From: JBHGBM01 sp041946965 | GTDB lineage: Bacteria > Acidobacteriota > Terriglobia > Bryobacterales > Bryobacteraceae | Reading direction: 5' to 3' | DNA length: 58,681 nucleotides | NCBI GenBank assembly: GCA_041946965.1 | Contig: JBHGBM010000028.1 | Span: forward strand, 1-58,681 | Part shown: positions 26,354 to 35,136 of the stretch, one piece after another | How the letters are laid out: every line of letters begins with the position of its first letter | How positions within the stretch are numbered: the first letter of the stretch is position 1 | Position numbers and translations under genes: made by a program | The notes under the pieces: model-generated | What the model saw: the letters and a program-made list of their open reading frames with translations, nothing else | What the model was told of the DNA's origin: nothing | Database searches by the model: none

Positions 26354-27326
26354 ACACACCCGCATGCCGCTCCAGATAATCCTTGAGCGTGAGGCGCAGC
26401 CCCGTCTCGAGGGGAACCTGCGGTTGGAACCCCAGCACGCGCCGGGCGGTTTCCAGATCGGGAATGCGCACCGCCGGGCCTGCGGGCTTGGAGGAGTCGC
26501 ACACGATGGCGGCGTCCCTCCCCGCCAGCCGGGCGATCTTCTCCGCCAGCCGCTTGATTGTGATTGTTTCGCACCCTCCCAGGTTCACCGGCTCCCCGAC
26601 CGCATACTTCTCCACCAGGTCGAGGACGCCGCGCACCAGGTCGTCAATGTACAAAAACGTGCGCACCTGCTCACCGTCCCCCCAGATGGTCAAACCGTTG
26701 GCGTCCTCCACAATGGAACGGATGAACGTAGGGACTACGCGGCCGCGTCCGGGCTCGAAGCTGTCGCCCGGCCCGTAGACGTTGTTGGGGCGGGCGATGG
26801 CGATCTTGATTCCTCTCTCCTCCGCAAAAAGCCGGGCCGCCACTTCCGACATGCGCTTCGACCAAACGTAGCCGTCGTCCAGCCGGTCCATGCCGTTGGC
26901 GAAGGCGTACCACTCCGCCGTGGGTGAGGGGGAGTCGCAAGGATATACCTCGGCCGAACTCGTCACCAGGAAGCGTTCCACGCCGCAGCGGCAGGCAGCC
27001 TCGATCAGGTTCAGCGTGATCAGCAGGTTTTGTCTGAAGATGTACGCGGGACGGCTCTTCTTGAACGCCGCGCTCCCGTCCTCGTGCGCGAAGTTCAGCA
27101 CCGCATCCTGGCCGCGGCAGGCCTCCTCGCAGTCAGCGGGCCGGGTGAGATCGGCGGCGCACACTCTCACGCCGGGCTGCGCCAGTTCCGGACGGCGCTC
27201 CTCGCCCGGCAAGACGGCGCCGGTTACGCGGGCGCCCAGCCCGGCCAGCGCCTGAAGCGTGCGGGAACCGATGAACCCGCACGCCCCGGTGACCAGAACC
27301 TTGCGTCCGCGCCAGAAGCCGCTCAT
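26337..27326 (-). CDS. NAD-dependent NDP-sugar epimerase/dehydratase (extended SDR)
   Basis: This 329-residue protein has TGACGFIG near the N-terminus, a catalytic Ser in TSSAEVYP, the YVWSK pair (Tyr-x-x-x-Lys), RPNNVYGPGD and a C-terminal substrate region. This is the pattern of UDP-glucose 4-epimerase and related NDP-sugar 4,6-dehydratases. The exact sugar cannot be read. The frame is open much further upstream but only as a shadow of the propeller gene; ATG at 27326 gives the normal N-terminus. It may supply an activated sugar for the two glycosyltransferases at 41.7-44.3 kb. Confidence 0.88.
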   Translation of the reverse strand: MSGFWRGRKVLVTGACGFIGSRTLQALAGLGARVTGAVLPGEERRPELAQPGVRVCAADLTRPADCEEACRGQDAVLNFAHEDGSAAFKKSRPAYIFRQNLLITLNLIEAACRCGVERFLVTSSAEVYPCDSPSPTAEWYAFANGMDRLDDGYVWSKRMSEVAARLFAEERGIKIAIARPNNVYGPGDSFEPGRGRVVPTFIRSIVEDANGLTIWGDGEQVRTFLYIDDLVRGVLDLVEKYAVGEPVNLGGCETITIKRLAEKIARLAGRDAAIVCDSSKPAGPAVRIPDLETARRVLGFQPQVPLETGLRLTLKDYLERHAGVYARKT

Positions 27327-27364
27327 GTGTGCACCGCCATCGGTCAAGCCTGGCTCTCCGGCGG

Positions 27365-29488
27365 TCAAATGGCTGTAATCGGAACCAGCCCGGCAGCCAC
27401 CAGGCGCGCGCGCTTCAGCAGACGGCTCGCCGAGATCTCCAGGTCTTCGGCCGAGAAAGTGTCCAGAATCGGCTGGTTGTTCCAGCGGTTGGCTCTCAGA
27501 TTTTCGCAGAGCGTCGATAGAGCGGGCGATACCGTGCCGGGAAGTGCGGCGCGTCCCTGGTCTAGCGCCCCCTTCACGTAGTTGTACGCCGCCAGGCTGG
27601 CGAACTTCCGGCGCATGTTCAGCCGGAGAATCGTGTCGTACATCGTGCGGAACGTCACCACGGAGGTGTAGGACGGCGCATGCACGAAGTTCGAAGCCGC
27701 CGAGACGTTCCCCATCGCGTCCTCCGCCTTCACGATGTAGCGGTAGACCGCGTTCGAGACCGGAATCGGGTCCGTGAAAGAGGTCTTGTCGGTGGTTCCC
27801 ACCAGCGCGTAGCCGCCCTGCGGGTTGAACGGCAGGAGGCCGTTCGCCGCGCTGCTCAGGACCGCCGGAACGATCTGGTTCAGCACGCCATAGAAACCGT
27901 CCAGCGCGGTCGGCAGGTTCAGGTCTTGCAGCATCTGGGCCGCGTCCACGGAGAAGGCCTGTGAGCGGTAAATGCGGAAGCGCATCGGCACGGCCGGGTA
28001 GTCCCAACTCAACAAGTTTCTTGCGCTCTGCGCCTCCAGGTCGAGGCGGGTGGGTGCCGCCGGCGCGGTCTGCGCCGGTGTGGCGCCCAGCCAGATTTGC
28101 AGGCCGTAGTAGTAGTTTGCGGTGCCCAGGAACAACCCGAAGGGCGTGGACTGGAATGTCCTCACGCCGAAATTGTAACGGTCCTGGAAACCTTGCCGGT
28201 CGATCTCGGTGAAGTACACGCCGTCTGACGTTTGCACCAGGTCGAAGCCCATGTGGGGCTCCAGAATGTTCGTCAGAATCGGGATGCTCTTCGACACGGT
28301 GGACATGTCGAAGGTCCCGATGTACAGCCGTTCGTCGTGCGTGGCCATACGCCAGATGTGCTGGTTCAGGGGCCAGTTGAAGCCGGTCAGCATCCCGCTC
28401 AGTGGGGCCTTGAAGCCCTGCGCGGTCATGTGGCCGTGTCCGGAGAGCAGGTCCCACGAGTCGTCCGGGTTCACGCGGTACAACTCGCCTCCGCGATACG
28501 TGTTCATGGCGTTGCCGCCCACATAGAGCCGTCCCTTGAACACGTGCATGCTGATCACGTCGATGTTGCCCAGGAGGTCCATGCGGTCGCCGGCCATCCG
28601 CATCACGGTGGTGATCGGATTGGTGGGCCCCGGCACGGCAGTCTTCAGAAGTTCGAAGCCTCGGTCGTTGTGGGTGCCGTAATAGAGATAGCCGTTGTAG
28701 CTGGCGATTTCGAATACGGACAGGTTCGGCGGCGTCACCACCTGCCAGGCGTCATTGCCGGCCTTCGGATTGCTCGAGCCCAGCACCACGCCCTGGCCCA
28801 GAATGTTGCCCGCCACCACGTAGAGCCGGCCGTTGTGCGCGGCCATGCCGCGGAAGCTGTTGTTGTTCACGTCGCCCAGAACGGTGTTGGGCGCCTGCGG
28901 CAGAGCTTCGAAGTTGACGCCGTCGACCGAACGCAGAATCCGCGCCGGCGCCTCAGTCCCGATATACCAGCGGGCGTTCAGCCCCGAAACGTAAAGAGCT
29001 TGCGTGCCGTCAGGCTCGGTGAATACAAACATCCCGCGGAACCCGGTGTCCCTGGCGGCGAACTTGCCGGGGTTTCCCGGGATCGGCACGTCGTTCGGGG
29101 ATTGATAGACCCTGGTCCAGAGCCGCGATTGCGGATCCCACGACCAGATCTCGGCCTGGCTGGGGAGGTCGGCCGGATCCGGCGCACACTCCATGTCCCG
29201 ATCGTTGGGGGGATAGGGCACGAACGGGAATCCGCGGTGGATGGCCGCGATCTCCATGCAATGGTACGCCCGGTTGGTGCCCACAAACAACTTGCCCTTG
29301 AACCAGGCCATACCCCACGCCCAGCCGTTCTGGCGGTCGCCGAACCCCTGCGGGGCCACCGGGCTGAAATCAGCACGGCCCAGCGGGGGATATTGTTGGG
29401 GTAAAGCGGGTTGGATAGCCGCCAGCAGGAACATCAGTAGCGCCGCCCAGAAAGCGGCGCGAAATCCAGGAGATAACCCGGTGAGCAT
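27365..29488 (-). CDS. Large secreted propeller-like protein with fibronectin-type segment
   Basis: This 707-residue protein has a signal peptide (MLTGLSPGFRAAFWAALLMFLLAAIQPALPQ). Residues about 30-470 contain repeated strands of the type GKLFVGTNRA, GRLYVVAGN, GYLYYGTHNDRG, GRLYVGGNA and ERLYIGTFD, spaced as in a beta-propeller. A fibronectin-III-like stretch (APTRLDLEAQSARNLLSWDY ... YRYIVKAEDAMGNVS) follows, then a helical C-terminus. No catalytic motif is seen. The start at 29488 has a GGAGG site 5 nt upstream. It is the first gene of the minus directon, next to the divergent regulatory region. Binding or scaffolding outside the cytosol is the most that can be inferred. Confidence 0.75.
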   Translation of the reverse strand: MLTGLSPGFRAAFWAALLMFLLAAIQPALPQQYPPLGRADFSPVAPQGFGDRQNGWAWGMAWFKGKLFVGTNRAYHCMEIAAIHRGFPFVPYPPNDRDMECAPDPADLPSQAEIWSWDPQSRLWTRVYQSPNDVPIPGNPGKFAARDTGFRGMFVFTEPDGTQALYVSGLNARWYIGTEAPARILRSVDGVNFEALPQAPNTVLGDVNNNSFRGMAAHNGRLYVVAGNILGQGVVLGSSNPKAGNDAWQVVTPPNLSVFEIASYNGYLYYGTHNDRGFELLKTAVPGPTNPITTVMRMAGDRMDLLGNIDVISMHVFKGRLYVGGNAMNTYRGGELYRVNPDDSWDLLSGHGHMTAQGFKAPLSGMLTGFNWPLNQHIWRMATHDERLYIGTFDMSTVSKSIPILTNILEPHMGFDLVQTSDGVYFTEIDRQGFQDRYNFGVRTFQSTPFGLFLGTANYYYGLQIWLGATPAQTAPAAPTRLDLEAQSARNLLSWDYPAVPMRFRIYRSQAFSVDAAQMLQDLNLPTALDGFYGVLNQIVPAVLSSAANGLLPFNPQGGYALVGTTDKTSFTDPIPVSNAVYRYIVKAEDAMGNVSAASNFVHAPSYTSVVTFRTMYDTILRLNMRRKFASLAAYNYVKGALDQGRAALPGTVSPALSTLCENLRANRWNNQPILDTFSAEDLEISASRLLKRARLVAAGLVPITAI

Positions 29489-29934
29489 TACGCCTCCTCT
29501 GCGAAGTTGTCGCCAGACCGGACGCAACCAGCGGCCCCGCCGCGAGTCACGCGAACTGAAATGTCAAAATACACCCGCCTGAACGCCCACACACGTCCGC
29601 ACACTCGCTGTTTCAGGCGCACAGGCCGAAGCGTGTCCCGCAATTCCGGTTCCATGTGAATCCGGCGATTGGGGTAGTTACCATTCTATGCCGCGAGTTT
29701 GCGTTTGCACACCGGAGGTATTGAAGACAAAGGGAAATCTGTAATGGATACCACATAGCGCGGTTGCGAAAAAGCCACACAGAAACCAAACTGAGTTAGT
29801 CCCAGGAAATCGGAAGTATTCCAAATCTTGCGGACCAATTGCACTTCAGAAGGGAAAATCGGGCGAAATCACGGCCACTATTCGGGCCGGGCGCGGCTGG
29901 TCTGCGAATTGCTAGGCACGGTGCTCAGCGAGTG
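29489..29934. promoter_or_regulatory. Divergent intergenic region between the two biosynthetic directons
   Basis: This is one of the two longest non-coding gaps in the window (446 bp) and is visibly more AT-rich than the genes on each side. It sits between the first minus-strand gene (secreted propeller-like protein) and the first plus-strand gene (KS-like). Transcription of both halves could start here. Candidate elements are weak: TAGAAT on the minus strand near 29690 and TTGAAG (29721-29726) with a poor -10 on the plus strand. I could not settle on a promoter or operator by eye, and I see no gene in it. Confidence 0.5.
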
Positions 29935-31224
29935 ATGAGGGTCGCCATTACCGGTATCGGTTTAGTCAGCGCGTGCGGATTGAGGCCGGCCGAGCACGTC
30001 GAAGCCGCCGTGGGCGGCGGGGGTGTTGCGGTCCCGGCGCGGGCCTGGCGCGAAGATGGCGTCCCGTGCACGGCCGGCGTGGCGCCGGATTTCGACATCG
30101 GCCCGCTGCTTCGCATTCCGAAGAACCAGAAATTCATGAGCCGGCAGGTGCGGTTCGCAGTCTACGCCGCCATCCAGGCGGTGCGCGCCAGTTCTCTTCC
30201 GCTCGAAGGGTTCGATCGCACCCGGTTGGGAGTTTACACGGGTTCTGGCCAGACGGGACTCGAGTACCAGGAGTTTTTCCCAGCGTTATTCGCCGCCTGG
30301 ACCTCCGGCCGTGAGATGGACTACAAGCACCTCGGGGGCCGCGCTTCCAGGTTGATCGACCCGTACTTCTCGCTGCGCACGCTCTCCAACAGCGGGGTCG
30401 GCCTGCTCTCCGCCGAACTCGCCGCGCAGGGCGCCAGCGGGAATTTCGTGCACAGCGAGACCGCTTCGGTGTCGGCCTTGAATGCCGCCTGCTGGGACCT
30501 GGCCGAGGGCCGCTGCGACGCCGCCGTGGCGGGCGGATACGACTCGCTGGTGAACCCCTCGGTACTGCTGGCCTACAGCGGCGCCGGCCTGATCTCGCGC
30601 TCTGGCCGCTGCCGCCCGTTCGATGCGGGCCGCGACGGCCTCGTGCCTTCCGAAGGCGCGGCTTTTTTCGTGTTGGAACGCGTGGAGGACGCCGCCTCAC
30701 GCGGCGCCAGCGCCTGGGGCGAGATTCTCGGCGTCGGAGACGGCGGCGAGACCACGCCGGCCGGCCGTCCCCTATGCAGTGCGGCCTGCCTCGGCGCCGC
30801 TATCGAGCGGGCTGAGCCCGCCGCCATTGACTTCGTCGTCGCGCATGGGATCGGGCTTCCGGAAGACGATGCCCGCGAGGCTGCCGCCATTCGGGAAATA
30901 CTGGGAAATAAGATTCCGGTTACCGCTTTCAAGGGCTTGACCGGATACGCCGGCGCCGCTACGGGCACGCTGGAAATCGCGCTCGGATTGCTGTGCGCCG
31001 GCCGCGGCGTGCTGCCGCGCATCGCAGGGCTGGAATCCCCGGGCCCGGAGTGCAATCTGAGTTTCGTGTATCCGGAGTGCGGCGCGGTGAGCGTGCCTGC
31101 TACGGGGCTCTTTCTGTCTTATTCCTGGGGCGGGCAGCACGGGGTCATTCTGGCGCGCTGTCTTCCCACTCCCGCCCCGGTGGCTTCTGAGGTGGCGTCC
31201 GAAACAGGCTCTCTGGTGGCATGA
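29935..31224 (+). CDS. Ketosynthase-like protein without catalytic Cys (chain-length-factor-like)
   Basis: This 429-residue protein has the FabF/KS fold from VAITGIGLVSACG to the C-terminal LSYSWGGQHG. At the active site the expected TAC is replaced by SETAS, placing Glu175 or Thr176 at the Cys position. The first His is kept (His304 in AHG), the Lys of the second motif is kept (Lys333), and the second His is Tyr338 in TGYAGAATG. This is the pattern of a non-condensing partner such as the KS-beta/CLF of type II polyketide synthases. It overlaps the intact KS by ATGA, as in KS/CLF heterodimers, although here the CLF-like gene comes first. The start ATG at 29935 fits the family N-terminus. Confidence 0.87.
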   Translation: MRVAITGIGLVSACGLRPAEHVEAAVGGGGVAVPARAWREDGVPCTAGVAPDFDIGPLLRIPKNQKFMSRQVRFAVYAAIQAVRASSLPLEGFDRTRLGVYTGSGQTGLEYQEFFPALFAAWTSGREMDYKHLGGRASRLIDPYFSLRTLSNSGVGLLSAELAAQGASGNFVHSETASVSALNAACWDLAEGRCDAAVAGGYDSLVNPSVLLAYSGAGLISRSGRCRPFDAGRDGLVPSEGAAFFVLERVEDAASRGASAWGEILGVGDGGETTPAGRPLCSAACLGAAIERAEPAAIDFVVAHGIGLPEDDAREAAAIREILGNKIPVTAFKGLTGYAGAATGTLEIALGLLCAGRGVLPRIAGLESPGPECNLSFVYPECGAVSVPATGLFLSYSWGGQHGVILARCLPTPAPVASEVASETGSLVA

Positions 31225-32486
31225 TGCATAGAGTCGTCATTAGCGGCATTGGTTGGCGGACTTCGCTCGGCCCTGATGCGCCGTCCACGTGGCGGCGTCT
31301 TCTGGAAGGCGAATCCGGAATTGCCCCTATCAGTTTCTGGGACCCGGCCGAGTATTCGGCCAAGGTGGCCGCGGAAGTCCGCGAGGTTCCCGTGGAAACG
31401 GGACTCGCGGGCGTGCCAGCGTCGGCCTGCCGCAGGGGCGTGCGGCTGTTTTTGCCGGTGGTTCAGGAGGCGTTCGGTGACGCGAAGCTGGACCAGGTTT
31501 CTCTGCCGCCCGCGCAAATCGGCATAGCCGCCGGCGCCAGCGTCAACTACCTGAATATGTCGCTGCTGCGGCTCTATTACAAGCTGCGCCGGCCCGACAT
31601 GTCGCTCGACGTGGCGCGTCTTTTGCGCGAGGGCGCAACTTCGCAAGACGCCTTCTACCGCGGGCTGGGCGACATGATGGTGAGCATTCCCGCGCGCCGC
31701 TTCCAACTCGCCGGCCCCGCCATGGTGCTCGATACCGCCTGCGCCGCCAGCGCCCACGCCATTGGGCAGGCCTTCCGGTTGGTGCAGCGCGGCCGCGTGC
31801 GGGCCATGATCGCCGGCGGCAGCGCCGCGCTGGTTTCCCCGCTTTCGATTCTGGCGTTCTCGCTGCTGGGAGCGCTGAGCCGCCGCGCCAACCCGAACGA
31901 GGCTTCGCGCCCATTCGATCGCCTGAGGGACGGTTTCGTGATGGGAGAGGGCGCCGGCGCGGTCGTGCTCGAATCCCTCGAGAGCGCCCGGGAACGCGGC
32001 GCGCGCATTTACGCCGAAGTCGCGGGCTACGGATCGACGCTCAATTCCCATAATCTGACGGACCCTTCGCCGGACGGCTGCGTGGAAGCGCGCGCCATAT
32101 CCCAGGCTCTCGACGAGGCGCGCCTGCCGCCCGAAGAGATCGGGTTCGTCGCCGCCCACGGGACCTCCACGCCCAAGAACGACGTGGTCGAAACCATGGC
32201 GCTAAAACAGGTGTTCGGCGCCCACGCGAAACGCCTGCTGGTCTCCTCCAACAAGGGCCAGATCGGGCACACCATCTCCGCCGCCGGCGTTTCGAACCTG
32301 ATCTGCGCGGTGAAGGCCATCGCCGAAGGCATGGTGCCTCCCACCATGAACCTGAAGAACTTCGATCCGGCCTGCGATCTCGACTACGTGGCCAACCGGA
32401 GCCGCCGCACCGCCGTCCGCGCCGCCTTAGCCAACGCCTTCGCCTTCGGCGGGCAAAACGCTGTCTTGGCGGTGAAAAGTGTTTGA
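31221..32486 (+). CDS. Beta-ketoacyl-ACP synthase (FabF-type, KS-alpha-like)
   Basis: This 421-residue ketosynthase keeps all three catalytic residues: Cys174 in DTACAAS, His313 in AAHGTST and His350 in IGHTISAAG. The C-terminal NAFAFGGQNA is typical of FabF. It is coupled by ATGA overlap to the preceding Cys-less KS-like gene and followed after 39 bp by an ACP-zinc-ribbon gene, giving a type II minimal-PKS arrangement. ATG codons at 31221 and 31224 are both possible starts. It should condense malonyl-ACP with an acyl starter. The chain length and partner ACP are unknown. Confidence 0.92.
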   Translation: MMHRVVISGIGWRTSLGPDAPSTWRRLLEGESGIAPISFWDPAEYSAKVAAEVREVPVETGLAGVPASACRRGVRLFLPVVQEAFGDAKLDQVSLPPAQIGIAAGASVNYLNMSLLRLYYKLRRPDMSLDVARLLREGATSQDAFYRGLGDMMVSIPARRFQLAGPAMVLDTACAASAHAIGQAFRLVQRGRVRAMIAGGSAALVSPLSILAFSLLGALSRRANPNEASRPFDRLRDGFVMGEGAGAVVLESLESARERGARIYAEVAGYGSTLNSHNLTDPSPDGCVEARAISQALDEARLPPEEIGFVAAHGTSTPKNDVVETMALKQVFGAHAKRLLVSSNKGQIGHTISAAGVSNLICAVKAIAEGMVPPTMNLKNFDPACDLDYVANRSRRTAVRAALANAFAFGGQNAVLAVKSV

Positions 32487-32500
32487 GGAGTACAATGAAA

Positions 32501-32516
32501 CGGTCCTCCGGGACCG
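32501..32516 (+). other. Strong hairpin just upstream of the ACP-zinc-ribbon gene
   Basis: CGGTCC-TCCG-GGACCG forms a perfect 6-bp stem with a tetraloop. It ends right before the GGAGA ribosome site of the next gene, and no T-tract follows. Such a structure could stabilise a processed 3' mRNA or set the ACP expression level apart from the KS genes; this is inference. Confidence 0.45.
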
Positions 32517-32525
32517 GAGAAGATT

Positions 32526-33116
32526 ATGAGGCTGTCCGAATCCGAGATCCTCGATCAGTTTTCCCACATTGTTGCCACCAGCTTGCGCATTCAGCCTTCC
32601 CAAGTCACGGCCGATGCTTACCTCGACGACTTGGGAGCGGAATCGCTGGACCTGCTCGAGATCAGCATGGGGACCGAATCCCGGTTCCACATCTGGCTAC
32701 CGGAGAGAACCATCCTCCAGACCGCAGGCGAGGTTTTCGGCCCCGGCGTGCTGGAGAAAGACGGCTTCCTCACCGAGGAAGGCAAGAAACTGCTTCTGAA
32801 CCGCGTTCCGGCGGGCGAGGCTCACCTGTTCGCAGGTGAAGTCTCCACCAGCGCTTTGCAGAAGTATTTCCTCAAAGTGAGCACGTGGGTGCGCATGATT
32901 CAGACCTTTGCGGAGGCCACCCCGGAGCGTTGTGCCAACTGCGGGGGCGTCCTCGAGGGGACCCCGGGATTCGCCATGAAATGCGCCCAGTGTGGGTCGG
33001 AAGTCCCATTGACCTCCGGCGAAGATCTCAACCGGGCATGGGTGGAGCAGTATCGCGCCGAACACTGCCCGGCGGACGCTTCCGAAAGCAAGACCGACGC
33101 GCAGGCGGCGCCTTAG
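32526..33116 (+). CDS. Acyl carrier protein fused to a C-terminal zinc ribbon
   Basis: This 196-residue protein has an N-terminal ACP domain (about 1-80) with Ser40 in LGAESLDLLEISM. A linker with LTEEGKKLLLNRVPAG follows, then a four-Cys zinc ribbon: Cys136-x-x-Cys139 and Cys153-x-x-Cys156 (CANCGG ... CAQCGS). The tail is Glu/Ala-rich. A GGAGA ribosome site lies 6-7 nt before the ATG. The first part would accept phosphopantetheine and work with the KS pair upstream. ACPs are usually 75-100 residues, so the extension is unusual and may mediate docking or dimerisation. Confidence 0.88.
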   Translation: MRLSESEILDQFSHIVATSLRIQPSQVTADAYLDDLGAESLDLLEISMGTESRFHIWLPERTILQTAGEVFGPGVLEKDGFLTEEGKKLLLNRVPAGEAHLFAGEVSTSALQKYFLKVSTWVRMIQTFAEATPERCANCGGVLEGTPGFAMKCAQCGSEVPLTSGEDLNRAWVEQYRAEHCPADASESKTDAQAAP

Positions 33117-33161
33117 CACAGCCGGCGCCGCCCCGCAGGGTCTTACGATCAAGGGGTGGCC

Positions 33162-35123
33162 ATGGCCCGAAGCATCGTTCTCGCGTTTTTCACGGGTTGC
33201 CTGGGTTTGTTGCCTCCGCAGGCGGCGGCGCAGCCCGCTAACGTCCCCGCCGCGTATCGCGACTTGTATACGCTGCTCGATTCCAAGATCGCCGCGTTCG
33301 ATCGCACGGTCTCCGCAACGTGGTCCGGCAGGAAGCCGCCCGTGGATTTCTCGGCGGAGCTGGCGCTCGCCAATGCCAACCGCGGCGTCGACCTGCTGAG
33401 CGCCTCCGCGCTGCCCGGTATCCAACTCGAGCTTCAGCGCCTTCAGCAACTCGGGATGAAAGCCGTAACCATCGCCATCGGTTTTCCCGTATTCGACCCC
33501 GGCTTCCACCAGTTCAACGGCACAACGGGCGATTACCCACGGTATGTGGATTTCTACCGTCAACTCGCCGCGAGCGTCCGCAACCGCAAGATGAAGGTTG
33601 TGATAAAGAGCGGGGTCCTGTTCCCGGGTTTCTATTCGAGCCGCTCCGGTTTCAACCTCTCCGGCTATTACGCTTCGCTGAGCACGGACCAGTACATCGC
33701 GGCGAAGACGCAGCACGCGGTCAACATCGTGACCAACCTCCAGCCGGACTACGTCAGTCTCGGCTCGGAGCCGGACGTGGAGGCTCTGCTCTTGGGTAAG
33801 CCGTCGATGGGGACGCCCGCCGCGTTCGCCGGGCTCATCCAGCAGAACCTGGCGCGGCTGCGGGTTGCATCTTCGGCGGGAACGAGTTACGGTGCGGGGA
33901 TCGGCACCTGGCAAAGCGGGGCCGCGGAGTACATCCGTCAACTCGCCGCCACGAATCTGGACTGGATCGACCTGCACATATATCCCGTAAATTTCGACTT
34001 TTTCATCAACCTGATCACTTATACTGACCTGGCGCTCTCCCTCGGAAAGCAGGTGGCGATCAGCGAAGCGTGGCTGCTGAAGCAGCGCGACGCGGAGTTC
34101 TCCACCGCGAACGTGGCCATGAACCCGGAGATCTTCTCGCGGGACGCCTTCGAGTTCTGGGCGCCTCTGGATGAGAGCTTTTTCAATGCGATGTCGAAAT
34201 TCGCGTACTGGAAACGGCTGCTGTTCGTCTCGCCGTTCTGGACCCGGTATTTCTATGGGTATCTGGATTACGACCGCGTGCGCACCCTCTCGCCGGAAGC
34301 CCTGGTGAGCGCCTCGCTCGAAGCCGCGGCGGCCGGGATTGTGGCGGGCAGGTTCACCCCCACCGCCGAAGCTTACCGCGCCCAGGCTAACTCGGGCGGA
34401 AGCCGCCTGGTGGCCATCTCCGCCGCGAGTCTTGCTCTGGGCAACGTGGCCCCCGACTCGCTGGTCTCGCTGTTCGGCGCCAACTTCTCCGCCGCCATGG
34501 AAGCGGCGCCGTCACTGCCACTGCCCACCACGCTCGCCGGTTCCACCGTGAAAATCACCGACAGCGGCGGCGGGCAGCAACTGGCGAGCCTGATCTTTGT
34601 ATCTCCCGGGCAGGTGAACGCGGTGCTGCCGGCCAACGTGAGCAGCGGGCAGGCCACCCTGGAGGTCGCCAGTTCCAGCAACGCGGTCTCGCTCGGCTCG
34701 GTCACCGTGTCCGCGGTCGCGCCCGGGCTGTTCACCGCCAACCAGGACGGGAAGGGAGCGCCATCCGCGTTCTTCTCCCGCTACGGCGCGTCGGGCCTGA
34801 TCGGCTCGGACTACGTGTTCCAGTGCACCGCCGGGGTGGGTACCTGTTCTCCGGCGCCGCTCGAAATAGGTCCGGCTTCGGAAACCGAAGTCATCGAGCT
34901 ATACGGGACCGGCATCCGCAACAGGCAGGCGCTCACAGACGCGCAGGCCACCATCGGCGGGATCGCCGCTCCGGTCATGTACGCCGGCGCGCAGGCGCAA
35001 TATCCGGGCCTCGACCAGGTGAACGTGCAAGTTCCGAAGGCGCTGGCGGGCCGCGGCGAGGTGACGCTGCAACTGGTCGTCGCCGGGGTCGCTGCCAATC
35101 CCGTTACGCTGCGGTTCCGGTAA
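33162..35123 (+). CDS. Secreted glycoside-hydrolase-like TIM barrel with TIGR03437 C-terminus
   Basis: This 653-residue exported protein has a signal peptide (MARSIVLAFFTGCLGLLPPQAAAQ). The N-terminal domain (about 30-420) looks like a clan GH-A barrel: Glu203 in SLGSEPD sits where the acid/base NEP motif is expected and Glu302 in AISEAW where the nucleophile lies. The C-terminal 220 residues match the TIGR03437 family (APGLFTANQDG, VIELYGTGIRN, YPGLDQVNVQVP), known mainly from Solibacter. The ATG at 33162 is preferred over GTG 33156 because AAGGGG lies at the right distance. It is 45 bp after the ACP-zinc-ribbon gene. The substrate is unknown. Confidence 0.82.
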   Translation: MARSIVLAFFTGCLGLLPPQAAAQPANVPAAYRDLYTLLDSKIAAFDRTVSATWSGRKPPVDFSAELALANANRGVDLLSASALPGIQLELQRLQQLGMKAVTIAIGFPVFDPGFHQFNGTTGDYPRYVDFYRQLAASVRNRKMKVVIKSGVLFPGFYSSRSGFNLSGYYASLSTDQYIAAKTQHAVNIVTNLQPDYVSLGSEPDVEALLLGKPSMGTPAAFAGLIQQNLARLRVASSAGTSYGAGIGTWQSGAAEYIRQLAATNLDWIDLHIYPVNFDFFINLITYTDLALSLGKQVAISEAWLLKQRDAEFSTANVAMNPEIFSRDAFEFWAPLDESFFNAMSKFAYWKRLLFVSPFWTRYFYGYLDYDRVRTLSPEALVSASLEAAAAGIVAGRFTPTAEAYRAQANSGGSRLVAISAASLALGNVAPDSLVSLFGANFSAAMEAAPSLPLPTTLAGSTVKITDSGGGQQLASLIFVSPGQVNAVLPANVSSGQATLEVASSSNAVSLGSVTVSAVAPGLFTANQDGKGAPSAFFSRYGASGLIGSDYVFQCTAGVGTCSPAPLEIGPASETEVIELYGTGIRNRQALTDAQATIGGIAAPVMYAGAQAQYPGLDQVNVQVPKALAGRGEVTLQLVVAGVAANPVTLRFR

Positions 35124-35136
35124 TTCGCTGCGAAGC

